From JAAYLN01 sp964592855 (GTDB lineage Bacteria; Verrucomicrobiota; Kiritimatiellia; RFP12; JAAYLN01), in assembly GCA_964592855.1 (NCBI GenBank), contig CAZQKI010000147.1, forward strand, positions 1-11,794: a stretch of DNA of 11,794 nucleotides. Reading direction: 5' to 3'. A model generated the notes under the pieces. It was not told where the DNA came from, made no database searches, and worked only from the letters and a program-made list of their open reading frames with translations. A program made the position numbers and the translations under genes. Positions 9,758 through 11,794 of this stretch are shown one piece after another (within the stretch, counting starts at the first letter, position 1; each line of letters opens with the position of its first letter).

Positions 9758-10825
9758 TTACGGGGTTAAAACAACGGCGGCGAGCTCCCGGCGCAGCCAA
9801 TCGGCCCTGCGCGCATCGCGTTCATCCGGATCGGATTCGCGCAGGTTGAGCAGCCGCTGCAGATGAACGGGTTGGATGTTCAGCATCAGCTCGTCCACCT
9901 GGGCGACGCGGAGGCGCTGCAGCAGCTTCAGCTGCACGCCCAGGCGCAGGGCCGAGAGGTAGTCCATCGCCTCGTCGGCGGGAATCATCCGCGCGTTCTG
10001 AAGCAGGGCCAGGGCGCGCGCGATGCAATCGTGCAGCATGACGGGGGCGTCGCGGAGCAGGCGCAAGCGGGCGAAGTGCTCCTGCCGGATGACTTCGTTC
10101 ACCTGCTGCAGCAGGGTTTCGATGACCTGGTGCTCGCTTTGCCCCAGCGTGCCCTGGTTGGAAATCTGGAACAGATGGCCGGCGGCGTCGGTGCCTTCGC
10201 CATCCACCCCGCGCACCATCAGACGCAGGCCGTTCAAGGCGCGCAGGACGGCTTCCAGATCCTCCGTCAAGCGGAGCCCGAGCAGGTGGACCATGACGCT
10301 GGCGCGAAGGCCGGTGCCGACATTGCTCGGACACGCCGTGAGATAGCCCAGCTTGGTCGAGAAGGCATAGTCCAGGTTCGACTCGAGCCGGGAGTCCAGC
10401 TGGTCCGCGACGGCCCAGACGGACGCCAGGTCCATGCCAGACCGGATGACCTGGATGCGGAGATGGTCCTCTTCGTTCAACATGATGCTGACGCCCGGAT
10501 CCTCGCATTGAATCAACGCGCCGCCGGCCCCCCGGTCCAGGAGGTCCTTGCTGACGACATGCTGCTCCTGGAGCGCCGCCAGCACCTGCTGTCCGGCGGG
10601 GTTGTTCCGGTCGCCGATGACCGTCAGGCCTTGCAGGCCGCCCGCCTGCCGGACGGCCTTGACAATCGTCTCGACGACGCTGAAATGGCCCGTCTCGTCG
10701 TTCCAGTCGGGAAACCGCACGCCGTCCAGATTGCGCGCCAGACGGATGCGGCAGCTCAGGGCGATCTCGTCTTGCGGCAGCACCGGAGCGGGGGCGCGGC
10801 GCCGATGCAGCAACAGCTTACGCAT
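9758..10825 (-). CDS. mcsB: McsB, protein arginine kinase
   Basis: The protein is 355 aa, the family length. It belongs to the phosphagen-kinase fold but lacks the N-terminal domain of creatine/arginine kinases. It phosphorylates arginines on misfolded proteins, which marks them for ClpCP. Visible features: LSCRIRLARNLDGVRFP (23-39, nucleotide-site arginines), the catalytic-glutamate motif MLNEEDHLRIQ (E118/E119), and CPSNVGTGLRAS (165-176) with the active-site Cys165 equivalent to Geobacillus Cys167. RDARRA (336-341) matches the RDXXRA phosphoarginine allosteric pocket that distinguishes true protein-arginine kinases. All key residues look intact, so an active kinase is expected. The ATG overlaps the mcsA stop by 8 nt, so it is probably translationally coupled to its activator. 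clpC follows after 23 nt. Confidence 0.96.
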   Translation of the reverse strand: MRKLLLHRRRAPAPVLPQDEIALSCRIRLARNLDGVRFPDWNDETGHFSVVETIVKAVRQAGGLQGLTVIGDRNNPAGQQVLAALQEQHVVSKDLLDRGAGGALIQCEDPGVSIMLNEEDHLRIQVIRSGMDLASVWAVADQLDSRLESNLDYAFSTKLGYLTACPSNVGTGLRASVMVHLLGLRLTEDLEAVLRALNGLRLMVRGVDGEGTDAAGHLFQISNQGTLGQSEHQVIETLLQQVNEVIRQEHFARLRLLRDAPVMLHDCIARALALLQNARMIPADEAMDYLSALRLGVQLKLLQRLRVAQVDELMLNIQPVHLQRLLNLRESDPDERDARRADWLRRELAAVVLTP

Positions 10826-11339
10826 GGCCGCCCCGCCTTTCGTGGCTTCCGGTGGCCGAAGCCGCGGCCAGTGCGCGGAGCCGGTCCCGCAGGATCGCGG
10901 CCTGCTCGTACTGCTGATGGTTGATCGCCTCGGTCAGCTCGGCGGCCAGACGCTCGCGGGCCACGGAATCAAGCGCCTGCCGGGGCACCTTGCCGACGTG
11001 GCGTTCGCCGCAGTGCATGTCGCGCAGCAGCGGGGCGAGCTCCTGCGAAAAATGGGCGTAGCAGGTGGCGCATCCCAGGCGCGACCGCTTGCGGTACTCC
11101 CGGCGCGTCATGCCGCAGGTCGGGCAGGGATCCTCGGTCCGCTTCGAGGCGTCGTGCGGTGCGGGAAAGGGAAAGGCCGAGTCGAACAGAACCTCGATCC
11201 GGACTTCCGTCGATGGCGTGGAAGCCTCCGGCCGCCGGGTGGCGCAGTCTTTGCAGACATAGAGTTCGCGCACCTCGCCATCGACCGTCATCTGGGTGGC
11301 GGTTTCAGCTTGGGCTTGATGGCACAGTTCGCATTTCAC
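10818..11339 (-). CDS. mcsA: McsA, zinc-binding activator of McsB (UVR-domain protein)
   Basis: The protein is 173 aa (Bacillus McsA about 185) with a GTG start at 11339-11337. AGCAGG at 11352-11347 sits 7 nt upstream as the ribosome binding site. Four CXXC pairs (C3/C6, C29/C32, C72/C75, C90/C93) form two zinc-binding units. The family motif HCGERHVGKVPR (109-120, usually H-G...H-x-GK-x-P) follows, then a UVR motif at about 129-158 (ELTEAINHQQYEQAAILRDRL) as in UvrB/UvrC and the ClpC middle domain. In Firmicutes McsA activates McsB and bridges it to ClpC. That role is inferred here from its place as first gene of mcsA-mcsB-clpC. An ATG at 11334 is in another frame. The 3' end overlaps mcsB by 8 nt. 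Confidence 0.94.
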   Translation of the reverse strand: MKCELCHQAQAETATQMTVDGEVRELYVCKDCATRRPEASTPSTEVRIEVLFDSAFPFPAPHDASKRTEDPCPTCGMTRREYRKRSRLGCATCYAHFSQELAPLLRDMHCGERHVGKVPRQALDSVARERLAAELTEAINHQQYEQAAILRDRLRALAAASATGSHERRGGHA

Positions 11340-11371
11340 GATAAAACCTGCTGGAGTTGTCGGGCAATAGG

Positions 11372-11380
11372 ACTATATCA
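11372..11380 (-). promoter_or_regulatory. Predicted extended -10 promoter for mcsA-mcsB-clpC
   Basis: On the minus strand TGATATAGT (11380 to 11372) is an extended -10: TG, one base, then TATAGT, 5 of 6 to consensus. No -35 is seen at 16-18 nt spacing (the bases are CCCCC-rich). A start about 7 nt downstream leaves a leader of roughly 25 nt before the GTG at 11339. No tandem CtsR heptad and no CIRCE inverted repeat is visible around it. Confidence 0.5.
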
Positions 11381-11459
11381 CGACTGTGCCTTCCGGGGGT
11401 AGCAAATTTTGGGTTCGGGCAGCCTGTGGGCGCTCCCGGGCTCGAGTCAAAATAGTTGG

Positions 11460-11493
11460 CTCGCAGGGAAGCGAGGGTTCAGGGTTCAGTGAG
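11460..11493. repeat. Hairpin plus GGGTTCA heptamers, right copy
   Basis: CTCGC (11460-11464) pairs with GCGAG (11471-11475) around AGGGAA. It is followed by two tandem GGGTTCA units (11475-11488). Positions 11474-11493 are the exact reverse complement of 20-39. Relative to mcsA the hairpin is proximal and the heptamers distal, the same order as at 20-80 relative to the first operon. A near copy of the hairpin segment, GCAGGGAACGAGG, recurs at 11520-11532 with one base missing compared with 11463-11476. Confidence 0.7.
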
Positions 11494-11551
11494 TACGAGT
11501 AGGGGGTGGCGGTTCACCCGCAGGGAACGAGGAATCGGGGGAACTCTCGAC

Positions 11552-11619
11552 GTAGGACGGTCCTCCGGGCCGTCCCGGCAGGTGCGCAGAGACAGGACGG
11601 CGCGGGAGCACCGTCCTAC
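11552..11619. repeat. 68-nt imperfect inverted repeat with nested stem
   Basis: The outer arms 11552-11566 and 11605-11619 are complementary at 14 of 15 positions (GTAGGACGGT against ACCGTCCTAC, continuing inward). Inside, GCCGTCC (11569-11575) pairs with GGACGGC (11595-11601). The whole could fold as one long hairpin in RNA or single-stranded DNA. It resembles REP or MITE-like intergenic palindromes. No transposase or target duplication is identified. Confidence 0.65.
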
Positions 11620-11672
11620 TTCGGACCGCGCCGTTTGGAAGCCTGAATGGCGCTAATCGACACTTTTCGGTG

Positions 11673-11738
11673 GACGCTTACGGCGACGCTTACGGTCGAC
11701 GACAAGACGGTGCTTCTCGTAATCCGTAAGCGTCGCCG
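11673..11738. repeat. Long inverted repeat with an internal direct repeat
   Basis: CGGCGACGCTTACGG (11681-11695) is a perfect 15-bp match to the complement of CCGTAAGCGTCGCCG (11724-11738). A second inner stem, ACGACAAG (11699-11706) with CTTCTCGT (11713-11720), pairs at 7 of 8 positions. GACGCTTACGG is also directly repeated at 11673-11683 and 11685-11695, so the same word occurs three times in 66 nt. It could be a repeat element, an operator array or a structured RNA. No T-run follows, so an ordinary terminator is unlikely. Confidence 0.65.
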
Positions 11739-11794
11739 AACGCGTCATCCGGGTCCCACGGCAGTTACCCGATTCTTTGTCGCGAGCTTGGTCG

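Larger units (their letters stand above)
11340..11794. other. Non-coding stretch upstream of mcsA, rich in repeats
   Basis: This 455-nt stretch holds the mcsA ribosome binding site and promoter (to about 11380) and then a series of small repeats and hairpins annotated separately (11460-11488, 11520-11532, 11552-11619, 11673-11738). The only open frame of note (11456-11656) runs through these repeats and is not credible as a gene. Nothing recognisable lies in 11739-11794 except a weak CGGGT/ACCCG pairing. No ctsR, tRNA or transposase is seen. Confidence 0.6.

Noticed and set aside
11441..11460. Possible CtsR-like half-site GTCAAAATAGTTGGC
   Set aside because: Only one GTCAAA heptad half is present. 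CtsR operators need a tandem pair near the promoter, and this lies about 70 nt upstream of the -10.
11456..11656. 66-codon plus-strand frame in the right intergenic region
   Set aside because: It runs through the heptamers and the 11552-11619 palindrome. It is Arg-rich, lacks a ribosome binding site and looks like translated repeat DNA.
11340..11794. CRISPR array or tRNA in the repeat-rich end
   Set aside because: The repeats are palindromes and heptamers with no regular spacer pattern, and no cloverleaf or CCA-adjacent acceptor stem could be found.

Overview
The window is a GC-rich (roughly two-thirds G+C by eye), gene-dense bacterial chromosome segment with seven complete protein-coding genes. 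They form two blocks that converge near position 7070. The organism is most plausibly a Gram-negative PVC-superphylum bacterium, with Kiritimatiellota, Lentisphaerota or Verrucomicrobiota as candidates. This is inference: it rests on the high GC, a large uncharacterised carbohydrate-enzyme-like protein, and an mcsA-mcsB-clpC cluster without the Firmicutes repressor gene ctsR. No rRNA or other phylogenetic marker is present to settle it.

Plus-strand block (177-7058). A large protein of unknown function, resembling a TIM-barrel glycoside hydrolase flanked by beta domains, overlaps by 8 nt the gene for the replication-associated ATPase RarA. rarA in turn overlaps by 8 nt the gene for 5-formyltetrahydrofolate cyclo-ligase. 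After a 61-nt gap with its own plausible promoter comes glycogen/alpha-glucan phosphorylase (glgP). The first three genes look translationally coupled although their functions are unrelated.

Minus-strand block (11339 down to 7083). mcsA, mcsB and clpC lie in that transcriptional order. This is the arginine-phosphorylation protein quality-control module. McsA is the zinc-binding activator, McsB the protein-arginine kinase, and ClpC the AAA+ unfoldase that recognises phosphoarginine-marked proteins and feeds them to ClpP. Diagnostic residues are present at each step: four CXXC pairs in McsA, NEEDH, the active-site Cys and RDXXRA in McsB, and both GTEH glutamates, two Walker sites and an LGF ClpP loop in ClpC. 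No ctsR is seen in the 455 nt upstream of mcsA, so any stress regulation must differ from the Bacillus scheme.

Non-coding parts. All three transcription units have an extended -10 (TGn plus hexamer) 32-37 nt before the start codon. Both ends of the window carry inverted copies of the same small element: a hairpin next to tandem GGGTTCA/TGAACCC heptamers, with the hairpin on the side of the nearest operon. The right-hand non-coding stretch (11340-11794) also holds two further long inverted repeats (11552-11619 and 11681-11738) and looks like an intergenic repeat cluster. No CRISPR array, tRNA, rRNA, insertion sequence or phage gene was found. Apart from the regulator-less phosphoarginine module, the repeat elements and the unknown first gene, the coding content is ordinary housekeeping.
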